A stretch of DNA of 64,000 bases, from contig BSBN01001198.1 in NCBI GenBank assembly GCA_027924645.1, forward strand, positions 1,054,001 to 1,118,000, given 5' to 3'. The notes below the pieces were generated by a model, which made no database searches, had not been told where the DNA came from, and was given only the letters and a program-made list of their open reading frames with translations. The DNA is from Cunninghamia lanceolata. Taxonomy: Eukaryota; Streptophyta; Pinopsida; Cupressales; Cupressaceae. Each line of letters starts with the position of its first letter. The first letter of the stretch is position 1. Positions 22,032-34,274 of this stretch are shown piece after piece. The position numbers and the translations under genes were made by a program.

Positions 22032-22904
22032 GGTATATAAACTTTGACTCAACCATAGTTAGTTATTATTTAAGTTTATTTATTATTATTTTGATTACAT
22101 ATATATTATTTAGTTATATCAACTTTGAGAAATAAATTTATAATGATATTTATTTTATTTTTTTAGTTAGAATTTGGTTAGTTGATTTAAAAAAAATGAA
22201 AACCTGAAATAGTTAATATTATTTTTGGATTCTTTAATTTTTATATATACCTAATGATTATTTATTTGTAATTATAAATTTATTTATTGTTTTAATAGTC
22301 AATCTAATCAGTTACATGGATTATTAGTGAGTAAATTATTAGAATTAGAATTTTAATTTCTATTAGATTAAAATTTTAATTATAAATTAATTTATTTAAT
22401 GAGTTTTAGATATTAGTAGAGTTAAAAATTCAATTTCCATTAAATCAATGTGATATTATTAATTAATTTCTTGAGAAGTTTGATGTTAGAGTTATAATTT
22501 GATTTTTTTTTCTTCCATTGGATTAAAATGTTATAATTAGCTGGGCCCTCTCAATAACTTTTCTACTCACCATTTTAATGAGGTTAATAAATGGAATAAT
22601 AAATATCTTGTTAAATACTAGGTTAGTCTTTTAGCTAGGTTCGGATAATTAATAATTTTTTGTTAAAAATTTGTTAATTTTTGGAACATGATGTGATTAA
22701 TTAATTCATTAGAAACTTCCTTAAATTAATTATGGTAACATGTAGTAATTAGTTGCAAATACTAACAAAAAATGGAACACTTCAACTAGAAATTAGTATA
22801 GCAATTAATCCATTTTATTGGTTACTCCCTAAATTAAAGCAATCTTACTAATTGCTTAGTGAGTTGTTAAACAAAGGAGATACTAATTGAATTTATGAGG
22901 AGGT

Positions 22905-23257
22905 TCATTGATAGTAGGGTTTAATTGCTGATGGTTTGCAAGATGTTAACTGATGGTTAGGCTTTTTGGGAGTTTTTTTTAATTTCATTAATATGTGTAT
23001 GTATCAGTTGAAAATTTTGTATCAACTTCTTTTTGACATAGAAGCCAATTTTTTATCACAATTACAAACTTTCCTTGGCAGACTCATCTTTTTGAGTTGT
23101 CTTTTTGTATTACGTTATGTTTTAAAAGGCTACAACCGGAGGTTTTCTTCGCCTGATTCTTTCCTACCGGTATGCCTCATTGAATCAGGCTTTCTGTAAT
23201 TTTCCTTTTATAATCAATATATTTTTAGTGGCTATGCCACTTTTTCAAAAAAAAAAA
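22905..23257 (+). mobile_element. 5'-truncated LINE tail
   Basis: The segment is absent from the partner LTR. It ends ataatcaatatatttttagt, then ggctatgccactttttc and 14 A residues, a typical plant L1 3' end. It contains only 3' UTR-like sequence and no readable protein domain. The insertion seems to have removed about 30 bp of LTR present in the partner copy (near 29,588-29,612). Confidence 0.7.
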
Positions 23258-24998
23258 AAAAGTTAAATTATAGATGACCCTTGGGTAAATTAAGATATTA
23301 TTTTTAGTCACTATTAAAAGTTTTTGAATTTAATTATTTTATCAAATTTTGTTAGAATTAAATAGTTTATAGCTACTTATGGATAAATTAAAGAATTTCA
23401 TTCTTTCTCGATTAGTTTACAATTTAAATATACTAGTTCAAATTAAATTATTAACTATAAATTATTTATATATTGAATCAAACTAGTTCCCAAAGGATGA
23501 TTAATAATTCCCATGGATAAATTATTTAAGTAGCATAAGGAGGCAAAACAACTACTCTTCTTAGTCCAAATTCAAATTTCTTGGTTTTCTTTTCTAAACC
23601 AATTAAATAAATATGCAATCATGGGAAAACAAGTTTAATATGTAATCTAAGTTTTAAATGAACCATAGGTTGGAGGTATGTATTCCAATTAATTAGGTAT
23701 GGTTACTTATCATAATTAACTAGTTTCAACAAACAATTAATTGATCTAATTTGGGAAATTACTAGTAAAGTTAGAAGGTCAAGCAACAATTCAATTTGTT
23801 ATTTCCTAGTTCTGTTACAGATTTCAATTATACAAATTCAATTTTAAGTATACAATTTCATCTAACTTTTAAGGATAAATGAACCATATTTCAATTTCCA
23901 TCAACAAAATTAATTATGTATAGCTACAATTTCTAATACGGGGTAAATGGACAAACTAATTCAAATCACAACTAAGTAGTAAGGGTTATAAATGAGCACA
24001 AATAAGTTCACCTACTACTACAATGGGATAAATTCACAAATGTTAGATAGGAATCTCTACTGTAATATGATCAATTTACTTAGTTTAATTCAGGAATTCT
24101 CACAAAATAATTATTCTTTTCACTTAAGTCAAATGCAGGCAACTAGGACAAATCTTGTTCATTATGGTTCTATCAAATTATTTAATGTATGTAATAGATT
24201 AAATATAAATGTTATTCTGATGCAAGTTTTCTTTACAATCAAGTCATATAGTTAAAATTGCCCCCTAGTAAGGGTCTAGGGTTGTCTAGTGGTTTTGTTA
24301 TTCCTTCACCCTTTAGCAAGGGAATAAAGACAATAGAGATGAAAGACAAAGAGACAATTTGAGATGCATAGTCAAAAACTTATAGGAATAGGAAGTAGTG
24401 GAGTCTTAGTAAACTAAAGTATTGGTCAAGAAAGATCAATTACTTCTCATGCTCCCCCTTGTGGGTAGTAGTCGTAGAGGAACTGTCTGGGGAGAATGGG
24501 CCCTAGAAAGGGTTGCGTACCCACATAAACAATTCACATTAAACCTAGAGTAGAAAACATAACTACATATTTTACTCTTTAATCCCATTTGGAAGTGGGT
24601 ATGTAGGCATCCTAGGGAACAAAGGATGTTCCAAGTGCGCAAGATTTAGGCACAGGGTTTTGCGGGGGAGAAATCCTAGTTTCCCACATAAGGATCAATG
24701 CAACTTCTTAATGACTTAGGAAGAACCCTAACAAGTTGAGACCTCCAACCAACCTAGATTAAACCTATGAAAAGGAAAATCCAAATTTAAATACTTGAAA
24801 GAACCCCCATTTGGGATTTACTTGACTCTCTGAAGCCTAGGGCCAAATTCTAAGGCAGGACTCAAGCGACAATACTTGAACAATTTAACTCCTAAAGATG
24901 TAGACCTTGGTGCACCCCAGAGGGAGTGTAGTCTTTAGAGAGTGACCCAAGATCCGTTAGATCCCGATGGGCTCAAGACTCTGGCCAGAGCACATACT

Positions 24999-25194
24999 TA
25001 TCCCATTTGGATAGATGCCCTTCCTGTATGGACGAAAGTTTTCCTATCCCGTTTGGATAGATGCCCGTCCCCTATGGACGAAAGTATACTTGTCCCATTT
25101 GGATAGATACCCATCCTGTATGGATGGAGGTTTACCTATCCTGTTTGAATAGATGCTTGTCATGTTTGGACAAAGGGCTACCCTATTTGGGTAG
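24999..25194 (+). repeat. Tandem hairpin array near 3' end of LTR1 (element A)
   Basis: Nine consecutive short dyads have 5-6 bp stems and 5-base loops, about 22 bases apart. They alternate a TATCC/GGATA type with a variable type (CGTCC/GGACG, CCATCC/GGATGG, TTGTC/GACAA) and end with CTACCC/GGGTAG. Several stems are exchanged as whole base pairs between units. The array ends about 117 bp before the LTR end, where the RNA leader would lie. Confidence 0.8.
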
Positions 25195-25314
25195 AGATAC
25201 CCGAGTATGTTAAATCAACACTTAAACCAAACGTAGGAACAATAAAAAAAAATTGTAGTGACTTTTGAAGGGTTAATGTTTGGGAATCTCACAGGATAAC
25301 TGGAACCTTACTTA

Positions 25315-25330
25315 TTGTATTAGAGTGAGG
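25315..25330 (+). other. Element A primer-binding site (decayed tRNA-iMet type)
   Basis: TTGTATTAGAGTGAGG lies just after the LTR end. It matches the plant PBS TGGTATCAGAGCGAGG at all but three positions, two of the changes being C to T. Confidence 0.7.
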
Positions 25331-25462
25331 TTTGGAAGCTAGGTGTTGAGCTTGCTACAACTGGCATAAGAAAAATTGGAACAAATCGATTTTATATTAA
25401 TTTTGGAAACAAACCTTAGGAAGTTATTTAGTCTAAAATTTTCTTGAAATTCAGGAACCACA

Positions 25463-26600
25463 ATGGTCAGAACAACAACAAACAATGCCAACACTACAAA
25501 AAGGAAAAATAAAACCCTAGTTGAGCCACCCAAGGGACCCAAGAATACTAAAGCAGGAATTGAGACAATAATTGACTTATTGACAGAATAGAGGGATAAG
25601 ATGGTATCCTTAGAAAAAATAGTTGAGAACCTTAGGACAAGACAAGAGAACATTGAAAACATAATGGAACCAGAATTTGAAAATCCTCCTGGTGGGAACA
25701 ATCCTCATGAAAATGCCATTCATATGGAATCACCTAGGTACGAATTTTCCATCTTAGAACTTTCTAAAGACTTGAAAAAGATTACCCCTCCCAAATTTGA
25801 TGGGAGACAATTTGGGGAGGGAGCTGAATATGGCTAAATGAAATGGAAAAGTACTTTGAACTGAGAAACTACAATGAAATGACAAAGTCATTATGGGGGT
25901 CTTATCAACTAACAGGTGAGGCAACAAGTTGGTAGACAAACATTAGGGAACAAAATGGATACTCTAGAGAAAACATAACCTGGGAACTCTTTGTTCATCA
26001 TTTCTGGAAAAGATGGTTACCACAATTGTTCTTTGATGAAAAGATGACTGAGTTCCATAACCTTTGATGAGGGTCTATGACAGTATAATAGTATTGGGAC
26101 AAATTTGCCAAGTTACTCAATATGTGCCAATCTACCAAAATGATGAGAAGAGTAAAACTAGGAAGTTCATTCTAGGGCTGAAAGCTAATATTGGTGCTGA
26201 AGTAGACATGCATGGTCTAGAAACATGAACAAGGTTCTAGAAAACTCCCTAAACAAGAGAGGAAACTTCATGCCCTAGAAACAACAAGACAAATTTTCAA
26301 CAACAATAGAAGTCAAGCCTTAAAAAAGAAACAAGAATTCAAGGTAAACCAAAACCCTAAATCAAAGGAACAATTTCATGGAAAGGGGGCCACCGTAAAT
26401 TTCAGACCAGAGGAATGGTTAGAATGGGGACAATAACAGGGGAAATTTTAGCAGGAACAATCAAGGGAATTATAAAAGGCCAACCCTTCCTCCAGTATTC
26501 AATGAAACAAGGAATGATTACACTAGGAAACTAGCACAGACAGGAGCACCTGGTGGGTGTTTATGTGTAGAGGGAACCATTATGCTAGACAGTGTCCCTT
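25463..26600 (+). pseudogene. Element A Gag
   Basis: The plus-strand frame begins about 25,463 (MVRTTTNNANTTKRKNK) with a basic N-terminus. A stretch at 25,601-25,837 gives ISKDLKK-type text and ITPPKFDGRQFGEGAE. After a frame change the gypsy Gag core continues as NEMEKYFELRNYNEMTKSLW, LTGEATSW and WELFVHHFWKRWLPQLFFDE. A damaged zinc knuckle with HYARQCP remains near 26,560. Many stops. It belongs to the PPxFDG...AWL group of Ty3/gypsy Gag proteins. Confidence 0.75.
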
Positions 26601-26689
26601 GATGCAAGCATAGATAAGAGCAAACCAACCACCACAAGGACCCCAACAGAAGATCCATGCTGCAGTTAGAAATCAGTAGAATCGGTTTC

Positions 26690-26936
26690 AAAATGTATCC
26701 ATAGAAACCATAGGTATGCTTTTGAGTTAACCAATTTCCATATTGATAGACACTAGGTCATCAAAATGCTTTATTTCTCTATATCTTTTAAAGCTCTTAA
26801 CGCGACTAGAAGGGTTGGATAATGCATCTGACATTTGGATTTGGAAAGCAAGCTATAAGAAGAAATATAAACAAGAATGAGAATCTCACTTCGACACAAT
26901 CTTTGATATATAATTTTTGCATCTAGACGATGCAAA
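26690..26936 (+). pseudogene. Element A protease fragment and truncated pol remainder
   Basis: ISILIDTRSSKCFIS at about 26,735-26,780 matches the D-T-G-S/A active site of a gypsy protease, with Gly changed to Arg. The domain then breaks off. About 150 bp later the polypurine tract appears, so nearly all of pol is missing. Confidence 0.6.
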
Positions 26937-26952
26937 GTTTTAGGGGGTAGCA
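26937..26952 (+). other. Element A polypurine tract
   Basis: gttttagggggtagca lies directly before the TG of LTR2. This is the expected position of the plus-strand primer. Confidence 0.7.
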
Positions 26953-29900
26953 TGTCACAACCCTCATATTTGATTTCTAAATTTATTTGCATTGATTTAT
27001 TTAAATCATAGCACCTTGGTAGGTCTCAAATGAATAGGCAATATTAATTGATAGCTACTAAGTAAATTATAGGGATGTTATGAATGGTCAAACCTTTGAT
27101 AAGAGATGAGTAGATTAGTATGTCCAATGGTTTGTATAATTTAATTGTTGTTAGTTATCAATTTACTAGATTATTTATAAACACCAAGTACTAACTTAAT
27201 TTGAATTAAATCATTTTTTTACTCATCAACCATTGGTTGAAGTGCATAATATAATCCTAGCTTTAATAATGAATACGTACCCCCCTTATTAAATGAACCT
27301 GATTGGAAGGTGTTAGTAAGTAATCACATGATTAATAATAAATGAAACTAAATAAGAAAAAAAAATAAAGTAATAAAAGAATATTAAATTTAAATAAAAA
27401 GAAATAAAATTCCTTTTTATTCAAAATTATATTGAATCTATTAAGCTATAGTTAGCTCACTTTAAATAAATTAGAAAAGAGTGAGAAATTTATAATTCAT
27501 ATTTTAATGAAATAGGTGGAGAGAATTTAGTTTGGTTATTTAAGATAGAAAGTGAGAGGATTTTATTTTACTAGGATTTGGGAGATTCTAGCTATGCGTG
27601 AATTTTGTTCTTAATTCATGGAAAGCAATTCATCTTTTTCAGCCTTAATTTCTCTTGGATGGGAGGGGAAAACTCTCTTGAAAATGGAGAAATCTACTCC
27701 GTGACTTCATGGTAAAGAGGTTATAAAAGTTGTGAGAAGAATAAGGGAGGGAGGGTGTCATGACCTCTCCTAAAACTCTAAAAATAATTAATAATTAAAT
27801 AAGCACCCCTTTTAAATTATAGATCTAAAGTGTTCAATTCATGGATAATATTAGTTCAATAATTTGTTTAAAAATAAAATAATATATATGCTAGTAGAAT
27901 AAATGTGTAATTAAACTATGTAAATTAACTATTAAGATATATATTAATTTAAATAAACTAATGGGTAAATTAATAAATTAAATAAAAAAGTCATAACCTA
28001 AATTGCATTTATGAAATTAGAATAAAGTGCATTATATGAAAATAGAAACTAGTTTATTATGGCTTTATTAAGAAAGATTTAGGGAAGCATGATTTTGGGG
28101 GAAGCATGAATTATGGATTAATTGCACTGATATGAATTCTGGGAAGAAGGAAAATAAAATAAAATCATGAGATTGAAGGAATGAGAGTATAAATGTTCAG
28201 GGTTGGCCATTGATGGGGATTATTTTTGGAGGAAAAGAAAAAGATCTTGGCTTGGGAGCTCTCAAGGTAAATTTATTTTCTATTTTATTTTAGAGGTTTC
28301 TATTAATTTTTTTTTTTTTTCTGGCATTGTTTTTTTTACTAAGGATATACTAACTGGGTTTTGGAGGAATGGGCATGATATTAGGTGGATCCTTTTGAAG
28401 TTTCACATGCATGCACATAATAATGCAATTTTTTTTTATGGGGTTTGAACAAATTCAGGATATAATTTCATAAATACATATATACAAAAGTATTTATATA
28501 TATATATACTTATATTGTGTTTTTATATACATGCAGTGAACTAGGGTTTCAAGGACACACACACACATAGGGTTTATATTAGTAGAGGACACACACACAG
28601 GGTTTATATCAGCAGAGATAGATAGTCGGTAATTCCATCATATCTCGTAATCAACAATCTGGGTATGACTAATTTTATATGGGGATGTATAAAACTTAGT
28701 TCCTCAAATACCCCAACAGACTACTTATTTTCATGACACATTTACCAATTTTTATTTTAAAAAAAATACATTAGATAGATGAAATAATATATATTAATCT
28801 TTATTTATCTTGTGGTATATAAACTTTGATTGAACTATAGTTAGTTATTATTTAAGTTTATTTATTATTATTTTGATTACATATATATTATTTAGTTATA
28901 TCAACTTTGAGAGATAAATTTATAATGAGATTTATTTTATTTCTTTAGCTAGAATTTGGTTAGTTGATTTTAAAAAAATAAAATCCTAAATATGTTAATA
29001 TTATTAGAATTACAATTTTAATTTCTATTAGATTAAAATTTTAATTATAAATTAATTTACTTAATGAGTTTTAGATATTAGTAGAGTTAAAATTTTAATT
29101 TCCATTAAATCAATGTGATATTATTAATTAGTTTATTGAGAAGTTTGATGTTAGAGTTATAATTTGATCTTTTTTTTCTTCCATTGGATTAAAATGTTAT
29201 AATAAGGTGGGCTTGTGAATAACTTTTTTACTCACCATTTTAATGAGGTTAATAAATGGAATAAATACTAGGTTAGTCTTTTAACTAGTTTGAGACAATT
29301 AATAGATTTTGGTTAAAAATTTGTTAATTTTTGGAACATGATGTGATTAATTAATTCATTAGAAATTTCCTTAAATTAATTATGGTAACATGTAATAATT
29401 AGTTGCAAATACTAACAAAAGATGGAACACTTCAACTAGAAATTAGTATAGCAATTAATCCATTTTATTGGTTACTCCCTAAATTAAGAAGGGTAAATTA
29501 GTTGGATCTATTAGCTTTCAAAGCAATCTTACTAATTGCTTCGTGAGTTGTTAAACAAAGGAGATAGTAATTTAATTTATGAGAGTTTCTTTTTACATTA
29601 AATAGATATTAAGTTAAATTATAGATGACCCTTAGGTAAATTAAGATATTATTTTTTAGTCATTATTAAAAGTTTTAGAATTTAATTATTTTATCAAATT
29701 TTATTAGAATTAAATAGTTTATAGCTACTTATGGATAAATTAAAGAATTTCATTCCTTCTCGATTAGGTTACAATTTAAATATACTAGTTCAAATTAAAT
29801 TATTAGTAAATTATTTATATATTGAATAAAACTAGTTCCCAAAGGATGATTAATAATTCCCATGGATAAATTATTTTAGTAACATAAGGAGGCAAAGCAA

Positions 29901-30884
29901 CTACTCTTCTTAGTCCAAATTCAAATTTCTTGGTTTTCTTTTCTAAACTAATTAAATAAATATGCAATCAAGGGAAAACAAGTTTAATATGTAATCTAAG
30001 TTTTAAATGAACCATTAGGTTGGAGGTATGTATTCTAATTAATTAGGTATTGTTACTTATCAAAATTAATTGTTTCAACAGATAATTAATTAATCTGATT
30101 TGGGAAATTATTAGTAAAGTTAGAAGGCCAAGCAACAATTCAATTTGTTATTTCCTAGTTCTGTTATAGATTTCCATTATACAAATTCAATTTTAAGTAT
30201 ACAATTTCATCTAACTTTTAAGGATTAAGTGAACCATATTTCAATTTCAATCAACAAAATTAATTAGCTATAGCTACAATTTCTAATATGGGGTAAATGG
30301 ACAAACGAATTCAAATCACAACTAAGTAGTAAGGGTTATAAATGAACACAAATAAGTTCATCTACTACTATAATGGGATAAATTCACAAATGTTAGATAG
30401 GAATCTCTAATGCAATATTCTCAATTTACTTAGTTTAATTCAGGAATTCTCACAAAATAATTATTCTTTTCACTTAAGTCAAATGCGGGCAACTAGGACA
30501 AATCTTGTTCACTATGGTTCTATCAAATTATTTAATGTATGTAATAGATTAAATGTAAATGTTATTTTGATGCAAGTTTTCTTTACAATCAAGTTATATA
30601 GTTAAAATTGCCCCTAGTAAGGGTCTAGGGTTGTCTAGTGGTGTTGTTATTCCTTCAACCTTTAGCAAGGGAATAAAGACAATAGAGATGAAATACAAAG
30701 AGACAATTCGAGACGCGTAGTCAAAAACTTATAGGACTAGGAAGTAGTGAAGTCTTAGTAAACTAAAGTATTGGTCAAGAAAGATCAATTACTTCTCATG
30801 CTCCCCCTTGTGGGTAGTAGTCGTAGTTGAACTGTCTAGGGAGAATGGGCCCTAGAAAGAGCTGTGTACCCACATAAACAATTC

Positions 30885-30889
30885 ACATG
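30885..30889. repeat. Left target-site duplication of element B
   Basis: acatg before the LTR start TGTTATGTCAG; the same five bases follow the element at 38,366-38,370. Confidence 0.88.
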
Positions 30890-31320
30890 TGTTATGTCAG
30901 AAAATGTCCCCTTGGGGGCTTTTCTCTCTTAAGGTTTAGCTCTCGGGTCCTTAGAATGCATTTAGAGCATCTTGTGCATGATAATTGTGAACCTTAATGA
31001 GAAAACCCTAAAGTTTATGGCAAATAGGACCTAGGGGATGTCATTTAAATAGATCTTGACCAGAATTGGGAGGGTGGACTTGGGCACTAGCGCCCTAGTC
31101 CTACCTTATTTTGGGTCAGCCCTAAATTTAAATTTTGGTTTTATGACTATTACTTAGGTCCTATGTCGATATCTCAAGTTTGAATTATGAAATTCTTACG
31201 GGAATGTTTGTAGTTGTATATATAAGCATTTTTAGGAGTTCATTTGCAAACTAGATAGACATTGTGAACTTGTGATCTTATTCTAAAGTGATTCAAGGCT
31301 TTCATTGTGTTGCAGAGTAG

Positions 31321-31332
31321 TATTGTGTTGTT
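31321..31332. repeat. Left 12-bp target duplication of nested retroposon
   Basis: tattgtgttgtt, repeated exactly at 32,474-32,485. The partner LTR has it once (about 37,440-37,451). Confidence 0.9.
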
Positions 31333-32473
31333 TTGATAAAAGTAACCGAGAAGGGCCCGAACCCATATACAGAGGCCAAAAAGGCAAAAAAGAACAAGTT
31401 TTACAAGCGATAAAACCATAGAGCAACGAAAAGATAGAAAAAAAGTACTGGCCAGCAGGGCCAACCAAAACAAAAAGGACCAGCTTACTGCATGGCCATA
31501 GTATTAAGACTTCTTATAACTTGCCATTCCCTACTTAAAAACTCCAGCTTCTCTAATAAAGCATTATCATCCTCCTCACGGCCCTACCTAGCCTGGATCT
31601 CCTGCTTGTCCTTCCCCTTGATCTTTGTGTCATGGCTCTGAAAACTCACTTGTTTACCTTTACTGCTGCCATCCTTGGCCTTGTAGTTGCAAGTCTGCCC
31701 AGCCTTTCCTTGTTTGTAATTGTGTTGCTTATCCTTACCATCAGTCCCCTGAATCACAGCTTTCCTTTTTTCCAACTCTTCCTTTAGCACATAGAGCATC
31801 GTGGTAGAGTTCTTGACCGTCTCCCTACTATAATTAACTAGTTCAGAAACTTTCTTATCTAGCTTGGCCTGAGTCTCTTTAATCTGTCCTAATTCTTCCT
31901 CCATCCTCTCCCATTTCTCAAACTTGGTAGCCATCTTTTCCACCTCTACCCACAGGTCATCATTACTTTCCTTAGGCCGCTCCTCCATTTCCAGCTGGGT
32001 AATACCCTCAAGCTGCTGAATTTTCTTCTTAGCATGTTGAAGTTGGGCAAGTTGCCACTTGAGCACTTGATTTTGAAGGTCTAGAGCCTGAAACAGAGTG
32101 ATAACCCTATCCATAAGTTTGGTGCAAGTGTTACAATCTTTGTTTAAGTCCTGGGTTTTCTCATTAGACATCTTGTGCTTCTTGAGGGGGGGTCATCATG
32201 TATGTTAGAGGTATTACATTTAGGACCCTTCAGAATGCCTTTATCCTTATCCAAATGCATAGAACCCTTTGGCACACCTTTGTCTTTCTCCTCAAACATC
32301 ATGAACAATATCATCAGTATCAATGTCAGAATTAAAACACCTTTCTAAGTTCTATCATCCCCAAAACCCTTCCCTTTGTTGCTGGTAGATTGAAAAATCA
32401 TAGGCCTAGTATGATGAGAAGCCCCTGCACCTATTGAATCCTTATGGCTCCTGAGATAGGGTTTTCTAACATG
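31333..32473 (-). mobile_element. Retroposon with a coiled-coil ORF, no RT
   Basis: A 1,141-bp insert in LTR1 of element B is flanked by a perfect 12-bp duplication. On the minus strand it ends tcggttacttttatcaaaa, like plant LINE or SINE tails. It holds one main ORF and no endonuclease or RT. The minus-strand 5' part (32,172-32,473) seems to be the same coding region, with frame breaks. It could be an ORF1-only LINE derivative or a retroposed host transcript. Confidence 0.75.
31584..32171 (-). pseudogene. Coiled-coil, Lys-rich protein of nested retroposon
   Basis: An open 195-residue frame starts MSNEKTQDLNKDCNTC. About residues 20-145 have heptad-like Leu/Glu/Lys spacing (QNQVLKWQLAQLQHAKKK, MATKFEKWERMEEELGQIKE), predicted coiled coil by eye. 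The last 60 residues are Lys/Gly/Gln-rich and basic (KDGSSKGKQVSFQSHD). A coiled coil followed by a basic tail resembles the layout of nucleic-acid-binding ORF1 proteins of LINEs, but I see no RRM or zinc knuckle. A Lys/Pro-rich sequence continues upstream in broken frames, so this is probably a truncated copy. Confidence 0.45.
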
Positions 32474-32485
32474 TATTGTGTTGTT
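32474..32485. repeat. Right 12-bp target duplication of nested retroposon
   Basis: tattgtgttgtt, identical to 31,321-31,332. Confidence 0.9.
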
Positions 32486-33864
32486 ATTATGCTTGTTTGT
32501 TGCAAATTTGACTCCATCTCATCATGGCATGAAAGAACATCTTCCTTCCATGAGATCTACACTTCAAGGTGACATTTATTTGTGCTTCAATAATTTATCA
32601 TTTGGATTTTGCCTCTATCCCATAGGGATACACAATCTTTATCTAACAACAGTGTTCGGGAGACTTGAATGTCTCTCCAGGACTTGATCGAGGAAAACCT
32701 ATAAACACAACAACCCCAACCACACTCCTTTATGATTGCAGGTTATAGGTACCAAGTTTCATGGGGTGGAGTTGTAGAAGAAGGTTGCAAAGGACAAGGA
32801 TTCAAGATCTGAAAGAAAGAAGACAGAGTTGAACATTTCGGGACATGGGTGCCAATGGTTGTGTCCTCTAGAGTTGCAAACACAGAAACAACCCAGATAG
32901 TGGTAATCAACATCTGAAGAACTTCCAACATCTTGAAGAATATCTGACATTGGACTAGGGTGCTAGTGGACTTGTGTCCTCTGCATCTTCTGGGACAGAA
33001 GCATAAGATACAATGAATATCAGTGTCGGGAGAAGATCCATATTATGTACAAAAATAGTACCTTGGACAGGGGTGCTAGTGGAGGTGTCCCTGACTGTTT
33101 CGCATCCTGAACTTTAAAAAATGGTCAGTTATTAATCTCTGTCCTTAATCTTAATCTGCAAGCATTTGTTGTAATTCATTAATTTGCTTACTTAGGGTTT
33201 TAAGAGTACTTGAGCATTAAATTGAGATATTGATTGATAACATCTGAGATTCCACATCGTTCCAAGTGATAGACCAACCTATTAGGTGAATGCTCTCGCT
33301 TAGTAGAGATTCAACTCAGTTGATATGTCCTTGAATGTTTGTAGTGAAAGGATGATTTACCCTTGAAACTAAAAACCACCATCGACCCCCCTCCTTTTCC
33401 TACTAAACATTTTGGTGAACCCGTGTTTTTTGAATTTTTGCAGCTTGTTGAGTTTTGTGTGATAGATTTGCATTCATTCATCTTATTACATTTTAAAAAT
33501 TACAAAAAAATTGAAAATTTGAAAAATTTGGCATCCTAGGCTTGCATTTTAGCATAATTTGAATTAATTGGCATTTAATTTCATTAAATTTATGTTATTT
33601 TCATTACATCTGATTTAAATTACATAAATTAATCATTTATTATTCATTTGCATTGCATTTTCATGCTTCAATTGTTAAAAATTGCTTGAAATTGTGCATT
33701 TTTCTTAAAAACTAATTTTGCATTAGCTAGGGTGTGTAGTTAAAATCTTGTTTCAGATTTTACTACCCTTTTAAAACACTCATTTAGGACTTATTTCTAA
33801 TTATAGTGTTGCATCATAGTGTCATTCTTGCAAAATTTCATGTCTAGGGTTTGAAACCTTGCAT

Positions 33865-34232
33865 TTTCACTAGATTTTGGCCTTATCGTCTCTCTAGAAT
33901 TGCATTATAGGCATGTTGTGAGGGATTTTGCTGCATTATTTCACTGAAATCAGGGTTATAATCTATTGCCCCTCTCAAATTCTTTACAACACCCTTTCTA
34001 TTAGGTATTTACATTGAAAATTGGTGAAAAATTGCATATTTTAGGTGTATTTTCACTAGGTTTTGACTTGTCATCACTCTAGCTCTGCACTATAGGCATG
34101 TTGTGAAGGATATTATTGCATTATTGGAATTTTATTACGCATATTATTTGCTTCCTCTTTTTAAATTCTTCACAACACCTCTTCTTTCACTCATTTACAT
34201 TGAAAAAAGTTGAAAAATCAAGCATTTTAGTT
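33865..34232 (+). repeat. Two-copy leader repeat of element B
   Basis: Two copies of about 183 bp (33,865-34,047 and 34,048-34,232) share ttttcactag(a/g)ttttg, cactataggcatgttgtga and ttcttcacaacac. Within each copy gttgtga and its complement (ttacaac or ttcacaac) face each other about 70-90 bp apart. The rest of 33,410-34,247 is A/T-rich leader without an ORF. Confidence 0.65.
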
Positions 34233-34274
34233 CATATTCATACATAGTTGTGCATTCATTTTCCTGCATATATC

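Larger units (their letters stand above)
18034..25312 (+). repeat. Element A, 5' LTR (with two insertions)
   Basis: It aligns almost throughout with 26,953-30,889 plus 38,371-39,143. It ends ...GGAACCTTACT, where the partner ends ACCTTACA, so the terminal CA appears mutated. Removing the retroposon at 19,827-21,962 and the LINE tail at about 22,905-23,257 leaves about 4.8 kb. It contains a (CA)n tract at 19,591-19,611 and a hairpin array near its 3' end. Small ORFs within it are not genes. Confidence 0.9.
30890..33409 (+). repeat. Element B 5' LTR (with retroposon insertion)
   Basis: It matches 37,009-38,365 outside the insert at 31,333-32,473. About 1.37 kb without the insert. It contains three units about 112 bp apart (32,841, 32,952, 33,065) of the form GGACA-loop-TGTCC with gggtgctagtgg in the loop. 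The sequence just inside the LTR, tttggtgaacccgtg, is at PBS position; I cannot name the matching tRNA. Confidence 0.9.

Noticed and set aside
21573..22040. 155-residue plus-strand frame
   Set aside because: It is the antisense of the ORF1-like pseudogene and runs into the (AT)n tract.
28203..28448. 81-residue plus-strand frame in LTR2 of element A
   Set aside because: Not maintained in the partner LTR and without any motif; LTR noncoding sequence.
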